Positions 63,190-64,000 of a stretch of DNA of 64,000 nucleotides are shown here, piece by piece. Each line of letters starts with the position of its first letter. Positions within the stretch are counted from its first letter, which is position 1. The DNA is taken from positions 1 to 64,000 of the forward strand of contig JADJPB010000006.1 in assembly GCA_016713445.1 (NCBI GenBank), written 5' to 3'. A model generated the notes under the pieces. The model did no database searches, was not told where the DNA came from, and saw only the letters and a program-made list of their open reading frames with translations. This DNA is from Bacteroidota bacterium (GTDB lineage Bacteria > Bacteroidota > Bacteroidia > AKYH767-A > OLB10). The position numbers were made by a program, and so were the translations under genes.

Positions 63190-64000
63190 TTAGAATATGT
63201 TTCTAAAATTAATAATTTTTCTTTCTTTAATAAATTCAATCAAACTATTCAAATCCATTTTTGTTGATCACCCGTCTTCATGTCTTTTAACATTAAGGAA
63301 GATGCGGCACGCTCCTCTGATCCCGCCATCACTACAAATGGAATTTTGCGTGCATCGGCATACGAAAATTGCTTTTTCATTTTCGCTGCATCAGGATACA
63401 TCTCCGCATTTATTCCAACGGCTCTAACTTTATTCAATAATTGCAATGAATAAGGAATTTCATCTTCACCAAAATTGATGAACAACAAATCGAGCGAAGA
63501 TTCCACATTAGCAGGAAATAAATTCAACTCATCTAATACATCACAAATACGATCGGCACCAAAAGAAATTCCTACACCAGACATTCCAGGCAAACCAAAA
63601 ATACCTGTGAGATCATCGTAACGTCCACCACCGCAAATACTCGGATTAAAAGTTGCTTTAGGCTAATTCTTTTCAAAAATAGCTCCCGTATAATAATTTA
63701 ATCCACGAGCCAATGTAATATCCACTTTACACTCTGCTCTTTTAAAAGAAAAATTAGCTGCATAATCCAACACCGATTCCAATCTCCGAATTCCTTGCAT
63801 GCCTATTTCAGATGACTTCAATAAGTTCTTAGCAAATCAATTTTATCTTGATCGCTACCTTCAAACACTAACAATGGTTTCAATCCATCAATGGCTTTTT
63901 CTGAAACGCCTTTTGTTCGCATTTCTTCAGCTACTTTCTCAGGACCAATTTTATCAAGCTTGTCGATGGCTACTGTAATGTCAATGATTTTCTCGCTTTC
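63190..64000 (-). CDS. hisS: Histidine--tRNA ligase, C-terminal ~270 residues (gene runs off the window; frameshifts and in-frame TAG)
   Basis: Charges tRNA-His. Only the 3' part lies in the window. Seen: IIDITVAIDKLDKIG at the window edge, LARGLNYYTGAIFE (class II motif/HisA box region), SICGGGRYDDLTGIFG, GVGISFGADRICDVLDEL (motif 3) and the anticodon-binding domain (QLLNKVRAVGINAEMY, KKQFSYADARKIPFVVMAG). Breaks: near 63835 (DKIDLLRTY to KNLLKSSEIG), a TAG at about 63662-63665 after GAIFEKN, and near 63258, where one base change gives QKMDLNSLIEFIKERK and a stop at 63190-63192. The stop abuts hutH, so the two are an operon. Confidence 0.9.

Overview
The window is AT-rich DNA from a member of the Bacteroidota. 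The evidence is several very large secreted proteins built from PKD repeats or beta-helical repeats, two of them with type IX secretion (T9SS) C-terminal sorting domains; promoters of the Bacteroidota type (TTTG, about 19 nt, TAnnTTTG); lineage-typical families (DUF4783, DUF3078, Rcp1-type response regulator); and little use of strong Shine-Dalgarno sequences. No tRNA, rRNA, CRISPR array, insertion sequence or phage gene was seen, and no gap longer than 300 bases lacks a gene (the longest, 25523-25782, shows nothing recognisable).

Layout. (1) 1-3.4 kb: a tandem D-alanine--D-alanine ligase-like fusion and the house-cleaning pyrophosphatase RdgB. (2) 3.4-7.5 kb: a secreted protein with propeller-like repeats, nine PKD domains and a T9SS tail. 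(3) 7.5-28.1 kb: a surface-glycan locus. A tightly packed minus-strand operon (18.7 to 7.5 kb) encodes a methyltransferase, Wzx-like flippase, hexapeptide acyltransferase, formyltransferase, FemAB/GNAT-like protein, polysaccharide deacetylase, asparagine synthase-like amidotransferase and three glycosyltransferases. A divergent plus-strand block (18.8-23.9 kb) encodes a GtrB-like polyprenyl-phosphate glycosyltransferase, a methyltransferase, a GT-C membrane glycosyltransferase and a second asparagine synthase. A polytopic membrane protein, an acyltransferase-3 and another GT4 follow. (4) 28.1-31 kb: rlmH, a DUF4783 gene, nadC and yihY. (5) 31-36.8 kb: a giant protein of about 19 PKD repeats whose expected C-terminal sorting domain is missing. 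(6) 37-40.6 kb: uvrA and a LOG-family gene. (7) 40.7-46.9 kb: a signalling operon of FIST protein, soluble histidine kinase, Rcp1-type regulator, REC-PAS-kinase-REC-Hpt hybrid kinase, and a sigma-54-type AAA+ regulator without a DNA-binding domain. (8) 47.0-52.2 kb: a three-gene envelope/secretion operon preceded by a perfect inverted repeat. (9) 52.4-64 kb: mscL, a DUF3078 gene, an AddA/RecB-like helicase-nuclease, a P5C dehydrogenase, an ABC ATPase, a glutathione peroxidase, a C1 peptidase, hutH and the 3' part of hisS.

About twenty otherwise conserved genes carry one or more one-base frameshifts, mostly in or next to A/T homopolymers, and three carry an in-frame stop. Essential genes such as uvrA and hisS are hit in the same way as accessory ones, so this looks like draft-sequence indel error and not gene decay. 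I therefore annotate rejoined genes and give the break positions. The parts of most biological interest are the FIST phosphorelay with its DNA-binding-less AAA+ regulator, the neighbouring membrane/T9SS operon, and the glycan locus, whose gene set resembles exosortase-associated polysaccharide loci but shows no exosortase.
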